From NCBI GenBank assembly GCA_022565395.1, contig JAIUMV010000007.1, forward strand, positions 62,001 through 126,000: a stretch of 64,000 nucleotides of DNA, in the 5' to 3' direction. A model generated the notes under the pieces. The model was not told where the DNA came from and searched no databases. It saw only the letters and a program-made list of their open reading frames with translations. Position numbers and translations under genes: made by a program. The stretch comes from Marinobacter sp. GTDB lineage: Bacteria > Pseudomonadota > Gammaproteobacteria > Pseudomonadales > Oleiphilaceae. Of this stretch, positions 9,001 through 16,994 are shown piece after piece. The first letter of the stretch is position 1. The number at the start of each line of letters is the position of its first letter.

Positions 9001-9832
9001 CTGGGCGGCACTGGGGCAGATTACCGGCCTGGATCACACCCATCTGGCCATCAACAAGGAAGAGGAAAAGATCCGCTTCCGGGATGTGGTGGCGCAGCCT
9101 CGCAAGATCATCTCCAGTCCCACCTGGTCGGGCCTTGAGGATGAGCATGTGTCCTACAACGCCGGCTACACCAATGTCCATGAACTGATCCCCTGGCGCA
9201 CCCTGACCGGTCGTCAGCAGTTCTACCAGGATCATCAGTGGATGCGGGACTTCGGTGAGGCCTTGCTGGTCTACCGTCCGCCCATTGATACCAAGGCAAC
9301 GCAGCCGATGATGGGTAAGAAAACCAACGGCAATCCTGAGAAGGCGCTGAACTGGATCACGCCGCACCAGAAGTGGGGTATTCACAGCACCTACAGTGAC
9401 AATCTGCTGATGCTGACCCTGTCCCGCGGTGGCCCCATCGTCTGGCTCAGTGAGGATGATGCCCGCGATATCGGGGTTGAGGACAACGACTGGATAGAGC
9501 TGTTCAACACCAACGGCTCCATCGCTGCCCGCGCCGTGGTCAGCCAGCGAGTCATGCCCGGCATGGTGATGATGTACCACGCCCAGGAGCGCATCGTGAA
9601 TGTCCCCGGCTCGGAAATCACCGGCACCCGTGGCGGTATCCACAACTCCGTAACCCGGGCCTGCCCCAAGCCGACCCATATGATCGGTGGCTACGCTCAG
9701 CAGTCCTACGGGTTCAACTATTACGGCACCGTCGGTTCCAACCGGGATGAGTTTGTCATCGTGCGCAAAATGAAGCGCGTGGATTGGCTGGATGGTGAAG
9801 GCAATGACTATGCTCAGGAGGCCGTCAAATGA
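6089..9832 (+). CDS. narG: Respiratory nitrate reductase alpha subunit NarG
   Basis: A 1247-residue molybdenum bis-MGD subunit of the membrane-bound quinol-nitrate oxidoreductase, facing the cytoplasm. The FS0 iron-sulphur motif is seen as His50, Cys54, Cys58 and Cys93, the unusual His/Cys pattern of NarG. The Mo-ligand aspartate is Asp223 in YDWYCDLPPAS. Length matches the family (about 1245). The ATG at 6089 follows GGAGAGAG and gives the canonical MSHLIDKLNYF start; an open frame back to 5948 is upstream DNA. It lies between narK and narH and overlaps narH by four bases. With NarH and NarI it reduces nitrate to nitrite, with electrons from ubiquinol. Confidence 0.98.
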   Translation: MSHLIDKLNYFRKKREPFANGHGETHQASRDWENGYRQRWQHDKVVRSTHGVNCTGSCSWKIYVKNGLVTWETQQTDYPRTRPDLPNHEPRGCPRGASYSWYMYSANRLKYPLMRKSLIKLWRAAKQQHKDPVDAWASIVDDPRKTEQYKTRRGMGGFVRSNWDEVNELIGAANVYTAKQHGPDRIIGFSPIPAMSMVSYAAGSRYLSLIGGVCMSFYDWYCDLPPASPMTWGEQTDVPESADWYNSGYIIAWGSNVPQTRTPDAHFFTEVRYKGTKTVAITPDFAEVSKLSDEWLNPKQGTDAALGMAMGHVILREFHLEKPSAYFTDYVRRYTDMPYLVMLEPREDGRYVPGRFLRASDLVDNLGQDNNPEWKTIALDETSDQLTAPNGSIGYRWGDKGKWNLQQQAEGQDVNLRLTLLDKHDEAVDVAFPYFGGIQHDHFPHVEYKDTLTHKMPARKVTLANGEEARLVTVYDLMMANYGINRGLGEDDGATSYDEVRPYTPAWQEQITGVSRDKVIRIAREFADNADKTKGRSMVIVGAGMNHWYHMDMNYRGLINMLIMCGCIGQSGGGWAHYVGQEKLRPQTGWQPLAFGLDWQRPPRHMNSTSFFYNHSSQWRYEKLDVTEILSPLADPRKYQGSLIDFNVRSERMGWLPSAPQLNRNPLTIAAEAKKAGLGVVEYVTQSLKDGSLAFAAEDPDAPENHPRNLFIWRSNLLGSSGKGHEYMLKYLLGTTNGLQGKDLGQEGGVMPQEVKWHDQAPTGKLDLLVTLDFRMSTTCLYSDIVLPTATWYEKDDLNTSDMHPFIHPLTAATDPAWEARSDWEIYKGIAKSFSKAAVGHLGVETDVVTLPLLHDAPAELGQPFDVKDWKKGECELIPGKTAPSIIPVERDYPNTYARFTSLGPLLEKLGNGGKGISWDTKEEVNFLRQLNYQHEEGVNAGQPKIETAIDAAEVILSLAPETNGHVAVKAWAALGQITGLDHTHLAINKEEEKIRFRDVVAQPRKIISSPTWSGLEDEHVSYNAGYTNVHELIPWRTLTGRQQFYQDHQWMRDFGEALLVYRPPIDTKATQPMMGKKTNGNPEKALNWITPHQKWGIHSTYSDNLLMLTLSRGGPIVWLSEDDARDIGVEDNDWIELFNTNGSIAARAVVSQRVMPGMVMMYHAQERIVNVPGSEITGTRGGIHNSVTRACPKPTHMIGGYAQQSYGFNYYGTVGSNRDEFVIVRKMKRVDWLDGEGNDYAQEAVK

Positions 9833-11406
9833 AGATTCGTTCCCAAGTCGGCATGGTGTTGAACCTGGACAAGTGCATCGGGTGCCACACCTGCTCAATC
9901 ACCTGCAAGAACGTCTGGACCAGCCGTGAAGGCATGGAATACGCTTGGTTCAACAACGTTGAGACCAAACCCGGTATTGGTTACCCGAAAGAGTGGGAGA
10001 ACCAGGACAAGTGGAAAGGCGGCTGGATTCGTGAAGCCAATGGCAAGATTCGCCCCCGTATCGGTGGTCGCTTCCGGGTACTGGCGAATATTTTTGCCAA
10101 CCCGGACCTGCCGGAAATCGACGACTACTACGAGCCGTTCGACTTTGACTACCAGCACCTGCACAACGCGCCGGACAGTAAGCACCAGCCGGTGGCGCGG
10201 CCGCGCTCGCTGATCTCCGGCGAGCGCATGAAGAAAATCGAATGGGGCCCGAACTGGGAAGAAATTCTCGGCACCGAGTTTGCCAAGCGCCGCAAGGACA
10301 AGAACTTTGACCAGGTGCAGGCCGACATCTACGGACAGTTCGAAAACACCTTCATGATGTACCTGCCGCGGCTGTGCGAGCACTGTCTGAACCCGGCCTG
10401 TGTGGCCAGCTGCCCCAGTGGTGCTATCTACAAGCGGGAAGAGGACGGCATTGTACTGATCGATCAGGACAAGTGCCGTGGCTGGCGGATGTGTGTGTCC
10501 GGCTGCCCCTACAAGAAGATTTATTACAACTGGAAAACCGGCAAGTCCGAGAAGTGCATCTTCTGCTACCCCCGTATCGAGGCGGGCATGCCCACCGTAT
10601 GCTCCGAGACCTGTGTTGGCCGTATCCGCTACCTGGGCGTGCTGCTGTATGACGCCGACCGTATCGAAGAAGTGGCCAGCACCCCGGGCGAGCAGGACCT
10701 GTACGAGAAACAGCTGGAAATCTTCCTGGACCCGTTTGATCCAGAAGTGATTGAGCAGGCACAGAAAGACGGCATCCCCATGAATGTCATCAAGGCGGCC
10801 CAGGCCAGCCCAGTGTACAAGATGGCGGTGGACTGGAAGCTGGCACTGCCTCTGCATCCGGAATACCGCACCCTGCCCATGGTCTGGTATGTGCCACCCC
10901 TGTCGCCCATCCAGTCTGCGGCTGAAGCGGGCAAGGTGAAGTTCAAGGGTGTGCTGCCGGATATCGACAGCCTGCGCATTCCTGTGAAATACCTCGCCAA
11001 CCTGCTGACAGCCGGTGAAGAGAAACCGGTTGTACTGGCCCTCAAACGCATCATGGCGATGCGCCTCTACAAACGGGCCCAGACGGTGGAGGGTCGTGAA
11101 GACCTGGCGCCGCTGCAGGAAGCTGGCCTGACCAAAGCCCAGGCTGAGGAAATGTATCGCTACCTGGCCATCGCCAACTACGAGGATCGCTTTGTGATCC
11201 CCACCAGTCACCGGGAACTGGCCAGGGAAGCATTCCCTGACGCCACCGCCTACGCTGAGCGCGGCGGTTGCGGCTTCAGCTTTGGTGACGGCTGTGGTGG
11301 TGGCGACAGCGAGTTCAGCCTGTTCGGCGGCAAGAAGCAGACCACCTCCATGGTGCAGAAGCTGGCCACCGTCAAGCAGGTGGACCCACGACAGCTGCAG
11401 GAGTGA
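9829..11406 (+). CDS. narH: Respiratory nitrate reductase beta subunit NarH
   Basis: A 525-residue electron-transfer subunit. Its cysteine clusters are complete: CIGCHTCSITC near residues 16-26, CEHCLNPACVASC, CRGWRMCVSGC and CIFC with CSETC. The Trp in CRGW replaces a Cys, the known feature that makes one cluster [3Fe-4S], so the protein carries three [4Fe-4S] and one [3Fe-4S]. A Gly/Cys-rich stretch (GGCGFSFGDGCGGG) sits near the C-terminus. It passes electrons from NarI hemes to NarG. ATGA overlap with narG indicates coupled translation; narJ starts ten bases after the stop. Confidence 0.98.
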   Translation: MKIRSQVGMVLNLDKCIGCHTCSITCKNVWTSREGMEYAWFNNVETKPGIGYPKEWENQDKWKGGWIREANGKIRPRIGGRFRVLANIFANPDLPEIDDYYEPFDFDYQHLHNAPDSKHQPVARPRSLISGERMKKIEWGPNWEEILGTEFAKRRKDKNFDQVQADIYGQFENTFMMYLPRLCEHCLNPACVASCPSGAIYKREEDGIVLIDQDKCRGWRMCVSGCPYKKIYYNWKTGKSEKCIFCYPRIEAGMPTVCSETCVGRIRYLGVLLYDADRIEEVASTPGEQDLYEKQLEIFLDPFDPEVIEQAQKDGIPMNVIKAAQASPVYKMAVDWKLALPLHPEYRTLPMVWYVPPLSPIQSAAEAGKVKFKGVLPDIDSLRIPVKYLANLLTAGEEKPVVLALKRIMAMRLYKRAQTVEGREDLAPLQEAGLTKAQAEEMYRYLAIANYEDRFVIPTSHRELAREAFPDATAYAERGGCGFSFGDGCGGGDSEFSLFGGKKQTTSMVQKLATVKQVDPRQLQE

Positions 11407-11416
11407 GGAGCACATT

Positions 11417-12169
11417 ATGCAACTACTCAAGGTAATCGCACGGTTGATGGACTATCCCACTGAACACCTGCAGGCAGCGCGTGATGCGCTGACTGCGGTG
11501 GTCCTCGAGGACAGGCATCTTGCAACCCGCAATAAAGATGTGCTGCTGAGCTGCATTGAAGCCCTCTGCGAGGGCGATCTGCTGGATCTGCAGGAAAGCT
11601 ACGTGAGCCTGTTTGATCGAGGGCGCAGCCTGTCGCTGCTGTTGTTTGAGCATGTACACGGGGAATCCCGTGACCGTGGCCAGGCCATGGTGGACCTGAT
11701 GGAAGAGTACGCACGCGCTGGCCTGGAGCTGGATGCCAAGGAACTGCCGGACTATCTGCCGCTGTTTCTGGAGTACCTGTCCACCCAGCCGGCGGACAAG
11801 GTGCAGCACTGGCTGGAGGATGTTCACCACATCCTGGGGCTACTGGCGGAGCGCCTGCATCAGCGGGAGAGTATCTACCAGGGCTTGTTCGAAGCGCTGT
11901 TGGCTCTGGCTGGCCGCGCCCCTGACCGTCATCAGCTGGCGGAAATTGTGGCGGCAGAAGCACCCGATGACACCCCGGAGGCGCTGGATAAGGTCTGGGA
12001 AGAGGAAATGGTCCGCTTTGTGGACGATCAGGGCAGCTCCTGCAGCGGTGGTGACGTGGTTGGTCAGCGTCGCCGTGAGCTGGAGCAGGTCCAGACTATC
12101 CACCTGAGTGACAAGCTGGTGCCCGGTGCCGACGCGGCACCGGCGTCAGGCATAGCGAGAGGCGCCTGA
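11417..12169 (+). CDS. narJ: Nitrate reductase assembly chaperone NarJ
   Basis: A 250-residue TorD/NarJ-family chaperone, all-alpha, with LMDYPTEHLQAARDAL at the start and the characteristic YVSLFDRGRSLSLLLFEHVHGESRDRGQAMVDL region (split here as seen from about residue 55 to 90), followed by ELPDYLPLFLEYL. It binds apo-NarG and assists insertion of the molybdenum cofactor and iron-sulphur clusters; it is not part of the mature enzyme. The ATG at 11417 follows GAGGAG; a longer frame from 11282 overlaps narH in another phase and is rejected. narI begins 19 bases after its stop. Confidence 0.96.
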   Translation: MQLLKVIARLMDYPTEHLQAARDALTAVVLEDRHLATRNKDVLLSCIEALCEGDLLDLQESYVSLFDRGRSLSLLLFEHVHGESRDRGQAMVDLMEEYARAGLELDAKELPDYLPLFLEYLSTQPADKVQHWLEDVHHILGLLAERLHQRESIYQGLFEALLALAGRAPDRHQLAEIVAAEAPDDTPEALDKVWEEEMVRFVDDQGSSCSGGDVVGQRRRELEQVQTIHLSDKLVPGADAAPASGIARGA

Positions 12170-12188
12170 GGCGCAGGAGGAATTTACC

Positions 12189-12869
12189 ATGATGTCCTAT
12201 CTCAACACCCTGGTTTTCGGGATCTACCCGTACATCGCCCTCGCCGTGCTGTTCATCGGGAGCTGGGCGCGTTATGACCACGCCCAGTTCACCTGGAAAG
12301 CGGGCTCTACCCAGATGCTGCGCAAGAAAGGTATGAGCCTGGCCAGCAACCTGTTCCATATCGGTATTCTGGTGATCTTCTTCGGTCACCTGGTGGGCCT
12401 GCTGGCCCCCAAATGGATGTATGAGCCTTTCATGACCCCGGGTCAGAAGCAGGTCATGGCCATTGTGGTGGGCGGTATTGCTGGTGCCATGTGTCTGGTG
12501 GGTGCGGCCATGCTGTTCTACCGCCGCCTGACCGACGCCCGCGTGCGTGCTGCCGGCAGTTTCGCCGATACGCTGATCATCGGCCTGCTGCTCGCCCAAG
12601 TAGTGCTGGGTATGCTCACCATCCTGCCTACGCTGGGGCACCTGGATGGCTCCGAGATGCTCAAGTTCTCGGCCTGGGCCCAGGGTATCTTCACCTTCCA
12701 GGGCGGCGCCGCTGACCACATCGCCGACGTGCACTGGATCTACAAGAGCCACATCTTCCTCGGCCTGACCCTGTTCGTGGTGTTTCCCTTCACCCGACTG
12801 GTCCACGCCCTGAGTGTGCCGGTGGAGTATTTCGGTCGGAAGTACCAGGTGGTCCGTAAGCGTTCTTAA
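12189..12869 (+). CDS. narI: Respiratory nitrate reductase gamma subunit NarI (cytochrome b)
   Basis: A 226-residue integral membrane subunit with five hydrophobic helices. Heme b ligands correspond to His57 and His67 in NLFHIGILVIFFGHLVG and His188 and His206 in the C-terminal helices (WIYKSHIFLG, FTRLVHALS), matching the E. coli NarI positions closely. It oxidises ubiquinol on the periplasmic side and sends electrons to NarH. AGGAGG precedes the ATG. It ends the core narGHJI set; an inverted-repeat element begins about ten bases after its stop and separates it from the isomerase gene. Confidence 0.98.
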   Translation: MMSYLNTLVFGIYPYIALAVLFIGSWARYDHAQFTWKAGSTQMLRKKGMSLASNLFHIGILVIFFGHLVGLLAPKWMYEPFMTPGQKQVMAIVVGGIAGAMCLVGAAMLFYRRLTDARVRAAGSFADTLIIGLLLAQVVLGMLTILPTLGHLDGSEMLKFSAWAQGIFTFQGGAADHIADVHWIYKSHIFLGLTLFVVFPFTRLVHALSVPVEYFGRKYQVVRKRS

Positions 12870-12879
12870 AAGCGGTTAG

Positions 12880-13027
12880 GCCACGGAATCCACGGAAAAC
12901 ACGGAAGGAATGATTTGCCAAGGACGGCATGCTTTATAACGTATTAATTGTTATTCCGTGTTCTTCTGTGGATTCCGTGGCAACAGTCTTTTCGTTCCGC
13001 GTCCTTCTGCGGTTTCCGCGGCAAAAA
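12880..13027. repeat. CCACGGAATCC inverted-repeat element, copy A
   Basis: Three related units. Left arm 12880-12909 begins GCCACGGAATCCACGGAA. Right arm 12954-12981 is nearly its reverse complement (reading back, GCCACGGAATCCACAGAA). A third unit at 12995-13027 ends TTTCCGCGGCAAAAA. The interior is AT-richer. The transcript would fold into a long stem-loop between narI and the isomerase gene. A related copy lies at 62044-62198 after metK. It looks like a dispersed intergenic palindrome of REP/MITE type; no transposase is present. Confidence 0.8.
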
Positions 13028-13044
13028 GTTTGGAGATGAACACC

Positions 13045-13848
13045 ATGCAACTGATCCCCACCGGCGAAGCCGGCAAGCCCAGAAGTCAGTTTCCACCGGT
13101 TTTTGTGGGGGAAACGGAGATCCCGGAAACGGACATCGCCCGGGAAATGCAGCACCATCCCGCTGAGGAGCTGTCTGAAGCCTGGCACAATGCGGCCCGC
13201 AGCCTGGTTATTCGTGAGTTGTTGTTGCGTCGTGCTGACGAGCTGGATATCAGTCCGGCGCTGGATGAGGAGGTCAGGGTTGCCGCAGTCATTGAAAAGC
13301 TGGAGGTGCCGGAACCGGATGAAGCCGCCTGCGAACGTTTCTTTGCGGCCAATCCAGCCCGCTTCCGCAGTCCGACCCTGCTGGCGGTCAGTCATATTCT
13401 GCTGGCAGCCGCACCGGATGATCTGGAAATGCGCTTTGAACAGGAAACCCTGGCCAAAGCGATCCTCAGCCAGCTGCTGGACAACCCCGGTCGCTTCACC
13501 GAGCTGGCACGTCAGCATTCGGCCTGTGAATCACGCCATCAGGGCGGCAGCCTCGGCCAGATCAGCCGGGGCCAGACGGTGGATGAATTTGAACGCAAGG
13601 TTATGCATATGCAGCCGGGGTTAGCCGCCGAGTTGGTGGAAAGCCGCTTTGGCTACCATATCGTGCGGGTTGACCAGCGTATCGAGGGTGAGCCCTTGCC
13701 CTATGAGCATGTACGCCACCAGATCCGCCACTATCTGATGGAAAGCGTCACCCGCCGCGCCCTGCGCCAGTCTCTGCAGGTGCTGGCCATGGCCTACGGC
13801 GTCAGCGGTGTGGACCTGGAGCTGCCCGAGTCGCCGTTGATGCAGTGA
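13045..13848 (+). CDS. PpiC-type (parvulin) peptidyl-prolyl isomerase of the nar operon
   Basis: A 267-residue protein with a helical N-terminal segment and a parvulin rotamase domain at about residues 110-215, including VSHILLAA, FTELARQHSACESRHQGGSLGQISRG and FGYHIVRV. No signal peptide is evident, so it probably acts in the cytoplasm. A PpiC-type gene follows narI in Pseudomonas nar operons, which suggests a role in folding or assembling nitrate reductase or its partners. The start at 13045 is chosen because GGAG at 13032-13035 sits nine bases upstream; an alternative ATG at 13036 abuts that site. A repeat element fills its upstream region, and a terminator follows. Confidence 0.9.
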   Translation: MQLIPTGEAGKPRSQFPPVFVGETEIPETDIAREMQHHPAEELSEAWHNAARSLVIRELLLRRADELDISPALDEEVRVAAVIEKLEVPEPDEAACERFFAANPARFRSPTLLAVSHILLAAAPDDLEMRFEQETLAKAILSQLLDNPGRFTELARQHSACESRHQGGSLGQISRGQTVDEFERKVMHMQPGLAAELVESRFGYHIVRVDQRIEGEPLPYEHVRHQIRHYLMESVTRRALRQSLQVLAMAYGVSGVDLELPESPLMQ

Positions 13849-13864
13849 TTGCTGTGTCTGATGC

Positions 13865-13900
13865 AAGGCGGGCATGCATACAGCTTGTCCGCCTTTTTTT
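13865..13900 (+). terminator. Rho-independent terminator of the nar operon
   Basis: AAGGCGGGCA pairs with TGTCCGCCTT (one G-U) across an 11-base loop and is followed by a run of T. It starts 16 bases after the isomerase stop codon and precedes moaB, so moaB-moeA-dnr probably use their own promoter. Confidence 0.85.
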
Positions 13901-13979
13901 CTGTCGGCCTTACCGGTGTTACCCCCTCTCCACCTGCCAACTACCCCCAAAGGGGGAGCGACCCCGGCGCCAATAACCC

Positions 13980-13993
13980 TTAACTTGTATCAA
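13980..13993. promoter_or_regulatory. FNR/ANR-like box upstream of moaB
   Basis: TTAAC-TTGT-ATCAA has one perfect ATCAA arm and a one-mismatch TTGAC arm. Its centre is only about 32 bases before the moaB ATG, too close for ordinary class II activation of that start, so it may be fortuitous or act differently. Context (anaerobic Moco genes) makes it worth noting. Confidence 0.35.
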
Positions 13994-14018
13994 GGTTGTT
14001 TGTTATCGGGGAGGTTAT

Positions 14019-14585
14019 ATGGCTCATCATGCTCAGGCAGTTCCTTTTCAGCCGCTGCCCATCGCGATTCTGACGGTATCTGACACCCGCACTTTGGCAA
14101 CAGATGAGTCCGGCAGCGTCCTGCAGGCTCGGCTGGAAAACTGCGGGCACCTGCTGGCCGAACGGCAGCTGTGCCAGGACGACATCTACCAGATTCGCGC
14201 TATTGTCTCCCAGTGGATTGTTAATTCAGCTGTGCCGGTTGTGCTGATTACCGGCGGCACGGGGTTTTCCGCCAGAGACAACACGCCGGAGGCGCTGATC
14301 CCGCTGTTTGACAAACAGGTCGAGGGCTATGGCGAACTGTTCCGCCACCTGTCCCTCGCCAGTATTGGTACCTCAACCATTCAGTCCCGTGCGGTGGCCG
14401 GGCTTGCCAATAACACCCTGATCTGTGCCATGCCGGGTTCCCCCCGAGCCTGTGCTCTGGCCTGGGACGAATTGATTGCCCCACAGCTGGATGCGCGCCA
14501 CAAGCCCTGCAACTTTGTTGGCCAGCTGATGCCTCAGGCGCCTACAGCCTGCGCGCCGCGTGTCATGGCGGGAGGTGTCGGATGA
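14019..14585 (+). CDS. moaB: Molybdopterin adenylyltransferase-family protein MoaB
   Basis: A 188-residue MoaB/Mog-fold protein. Visible landmarks are ILTVSDTRTLATDESG (about residues 17-32), VLITGGTGFSARDNTPEAL (about 76-94) and the late segment AMPGSPRACALAWDEL. MoaB/MogA proteins bind molybdopterin and adenylylate it before metal insertion; some MoaB proteins have lost this activity, so the exact step is inferred. GGGGAGG lies just before the ATG. The stop overlaps the moeA start (ATGA), so the two are translated together. It is placed between the nar operon and dnr, consistent with supplying cofactor to NarG. Confidence 0.9.
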   Translation: MAHHAQAVPFQPLPIAILTVSDTRTLATDESGSVLQARLENCGHLLAERQLCQDDIYQIRAIVSQWIVNSAVPVVLITGGTGFSARDNTPEALIPLFDKQVEGYGELFRHLSLASIGTSTIQSRAVAGLANNTLICAMPGSPRACALAWDELIAPQLDARHKPCNFVGQLMPQAPTACAPRVMAGGVG

Positions 14586-15832
14586 GTCATGCCTGTGGCT
14601 GTGACAGCCACGCAACAACCCGGCGCCCTTTGCTCTCGGTGCAGGAAGCGCAGGATATTCTGGCGGATCAGGCCCGTTGTCTGGTGGGGACAGAAACTGT
14701 GCCGCTGGCTGAAGCCCAGGGGCGCACACTGGCGGAGTTTATTACGGCACCCATTGCGATTCCCCCGCATGACAACAGTGCAATGGATGGCTATGGCCTT
14801 AACAGCCAGGATCTGGCCCGAGGGCTGACTTTTCCCGTGTCCCAGCGGGTGGCAGCGGGGCAGGTACCGGAACGGCTACTGCCCGGCAGTTGCGTGCGGA
14901 TTTTTACCGGTGCGCCCATTCCTGAAGGTGTGGATGTGGTGGTGCCGCAAGAGCGGGTAACGCGGCTGGCAGATGGCGGTGTTCAGGTTCCGGCCGGTTT
15001 ACAGCCAGGGGGCAATATTCGTCTGGCCGGCGAGGACGTTCGGGCGGGTGCCTTGCTGCTGCAGACAGGTGCCCGCCTGGAAGGGGCAGAAATCGGTCTG
15101 CTGGCCAGTCAGGGTATCCCCGCAGTGCCTGTGCGTCAGCGCCTCAGAGTGCAGGTGCTGACCACCGGTGATGAGCTGGTACAGCCGGGGCAGCCTCTGC
15201 AGCCTGGTCAGATCTACAACAGCAATCAATATACCCTGATGGCGGCGTTGCAACGGTTGGGGTGTGATGTCAGTTGCCGCCATTGGGTGGCGGATAGTTT
15301 TGATAATACCCGAGAGGCGCTGGCTGCAGCGGCTGATCAGGCGCACCTGGTGATTTCCACTGGCGGGGTTTCAGTCGGTGAGGAAGATCATGTCCGCAGC
15401 GCGGTAGCAGAGCTGGGGGAGGTGCGTTTCTGGGGTGTCGCCATGAAACCGGGTAAACCCTTCACCTTCGGGCAGGTGCTGGATACCCCCTTCATCGGTC
15501 TGCCCGGCAACCCTATGGCGGCGCTAGTGACCTTCGAGGTGCTGGTGATCGACTATGTCAGACGCCTCATGGGGCGTCAGACCCGTCCGCTGATGCATTT
15601 CCCGGTGGAGTCAGGCTTTACCCGGGAACGCACCACGCCGCGGCAGGAGTACCTGCGGGTGCGGCTGGACTGTGCCGACTTTGAGCCCGTGGCACATCTA
15701 GCGGGCTCCCAGAGTTCCGGGGTGCTGTCAGTGGCAACCCTTGCGGATGGTTACCTGGTGGTAGCCCCTAATCAACCTGTGGTGAAAGGAGAGCGCTATG
15801 GCTTCATTCCACGCCCTCAGCTGTATTTCTGA
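14582..15832 (+). CDS. moeA: Molybdopterin molybdenumtransferase MoeA
   Basis: A 416-residue cytoplasmic enzyme that inserts molybdate into adenylylated molybdopterin. Landmarks: PPHDNSAMDGYGL (about residues 61-73), GEDVRAGALLL, TGDELVQPGQPLQPGQIYNSN, STGGVSVGEEDHV, MKPGKPFTFGQV and FIGLPGNPMAALVTFE. Length matches the family. It overlaps moaB by four bases and its last 35 bases overlap dnr, so moaB-moeA-dnr form one unit. The N-terminus carries a short His/Cys-rich segment (MSHACGCDSHATTRR), which I do not recognise as standard. Confidence 0.96.
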   Translation: MSHACGCDSHATTRRPLLSVQEAQDILADQARCLVGTETVPLAEAQGRTLAEFITAPIAIPPHDNSAMDGYGLNSQDLARGLTFPVSQRVAAGQVPERLLPGSCVRIFTGAPIPEGVDVVVPQERVTRLADGGVQVPAGLQPGGNIRLAGEDVRAGALLLQTGARLEGAEIGLLASQGIPAVPVRQRLRVQVLTTGDELVQPGQPLQPGQIYNSNQYTLMAALQRLGCDVSCRHWVADSFDNTREALAAAADQAHLVISTGGVSVGEEDHVRSAVAELGEVRFWGVAMKPGKPFTFGQVLDTPFIGLPGNPMAALVTFEVLVIDYVRRLMGRQTRPLMHFPVESGFTRERTTPRQEYLRVRLDCADFEPVAHLAGSQSSGVLSVATLADGYLVVAPNQPVVKGERYGFIPRPQLYF

Positions 15833-16547
15833 CAATCCCGTACTGCTGGAGGCGGTAGCCGCCAGCGAGGCTGATGAGGCATTGGACGCCCTGCGCCAGC
15901 ATCCGCTGTTCAACAAGCTGCAGAACGAGGACTTTGAGTACATTGTTGGGCACTTGCGCCGAATCAAACTCGGGCACCATCAGCTGCTATACCGGCAGGA
16001 TACGGTGGCACAGAACTTCTTTTTTGTCGTGTCCGGGCGTGTGCGTCTGTTCCGGCTCGACTACACCGGGGTGGAGCGCACCCTCGATAGCCTGGGGCCC
16101 GGTGACTGCTTTGCCGAGGTGATGATCTATGCAGACCCGGCGCAGTACGCCTGTTATGCCGAAGCCCTCAAACAGACCGAGGTGCTGATGATCCCCATTC
16201 GCGCTTTTCGCGCCCTGATTGCGCGGCAACCCGCCTACGCCGATCTGGTGATGCGGCACTATGCCATGCGTGCGGTGGAGCGTTTCCATGATCTGGAAAT
16301 CATGACAGTGCAAAACGCCCGGGATCGCCTGATCCGGTATCTGCTGGATCTGGTACCCGCACACCGCTTGAAGGATGTGGAAGTGGAGCTGCCCCTGCCC
16401 AAGTGTCTGGTGGCATCCCGCCTCGCTATGCAGCCGGAGACCTTCTCCCGCATCCTGGGGGAGTTGAAAAGCAACGGTCTGGTGCGGGTTAATCGCAGCC
16501 GGGTGATTATCCAGGACCCAGGACGCCTGGCTCAGCTCACCATGTAG
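15798..16547 (+). CDS. dnr: Crp/Fnr-family regulator, DNR-like
   Basis: A 249-residue regulator with a cyclic-nucleotide-binding-like sensor (about residues 35-150; LLYRQDTVAQNFFFVVSGRVRLFRLD), a dimerisation helix and a C-terminal helix-turn-helix with ASRLAMQPETFSRILGELKSNGLV, closely like DNR. It lacks the N-terminal cysteine cluster of FNR/ANR, which fits a heme-based NO sensor rather than an oxygen sensor. Expected targets are TTGAC-N4-GTCAA sites, one of which is at 4592-4605. The start lies within the end of moeA, but AGGAGAG is well placed before it, so the 35-base overlap appears real. Confidence 0.87.
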   Translation: MASFHALSCISDNPVLLEAVAASEADEALDALRQHPLFNKLQNEDFEYIVGHLRRIKLGHHQLLYRQDTVAQNFFFVVSGRVRLFRLDYTGVERTLDSLGPGDCFAEVMIYADPAQYACYAEALKQTEVLMIPIRAFRALIARQPAYADLVMRHYAMRAVERFHDLEIMTVQNARDRLIRYLLDLVPAHRLKDVEVELPLPKCLVASRLAMQPETFSRILGELKSNGLVRVNRSRVIIQDPGRLAQLTM

Positions 16548-16588
16548 GGCTGATCAGTGGCCCCTGAGAATCTAGCGCGGAGGTGACC

Positions 16589-16978
16589 ATGAAACGCAAA
16601 GATCTGCCGCTGATCTATGCCTGCTCAGGTTGCTCGGATGTGGCCCAACTGGCCAATGAGGTGGCGGTGCGGCTGGATCATCAGGGCGCCTTTGAGATGT
16701 CCTGCATCGCTGGTGTCGGCGGTGGTGTCAAACCTCTGGTGAAAACAGCCCGTTCCGGTCGCCCGGTGGTGGCGATTGACGGCTGCCATTTGCACTGTGC
16801 AGCCGCCTGCCTGGAGGCGGTCGGTGTCACCGCGGATGAGCACGTTCTGCTTTATGAGGCAGGTTTTCGTAAACACTATGGCCAGCGCTATGGCCATGAT
16901 GAGGTTCAGCAAATTTGTGACCAGGTCATGGCGCTACGGCCTCATCTGATTGCAACAGACCGTCAGGACAAGCCCTGA
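16589..16978 (+). CDS. DGC-domain putative zinc-binding protein
   Basis: A 129-residue protein of the DGC domain family. It has the paired cysteines YACSGCSD (Cys12, Cys15), a middle Cys in SCIAGVGGG, and the name-giving AIDGCHLHCAAACL. These cysteines are thought to bind zinc or another metal; no enzymatic function is established. The ATG at 16589 has GGAGG five bases upstream. From memory, Pseudomonas dnr is followed by a similar gene (PA0528), so this is a conserved dnr neighbour. It is separated from dnr by 41 bases and from the next gene by 16. Confidence 0.82.
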   Translation: MKRKDLPLIYACSGCSDVAQLANEVAVRLDHQGAFEMSCIAGVGGGVKPLVKTARSGRPVVAIDGCHLHCAAACLEAVGVTADEHVLLYEAGFRKHYGQRYGHDEVQQICDQVMALRPHLIATDRQDKP

Positions 16979-16994
16979 CCCCCTGGAGATGTTT

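Noticed and set aside
9895-11430. 511-codon open frame antisense to narH
   Set aside because: NarH on the plus strand has full cysteine clusters and operon context; the antisense frame is a by-product of GC-rich codon use and has no recognisable domain.
15798-15832. Frameshift joining moeA and dnr
   Set aside because: The two proteins are both complete, and dnr has its own AGGAGAG site, so the overlap is a normal gene overlap.
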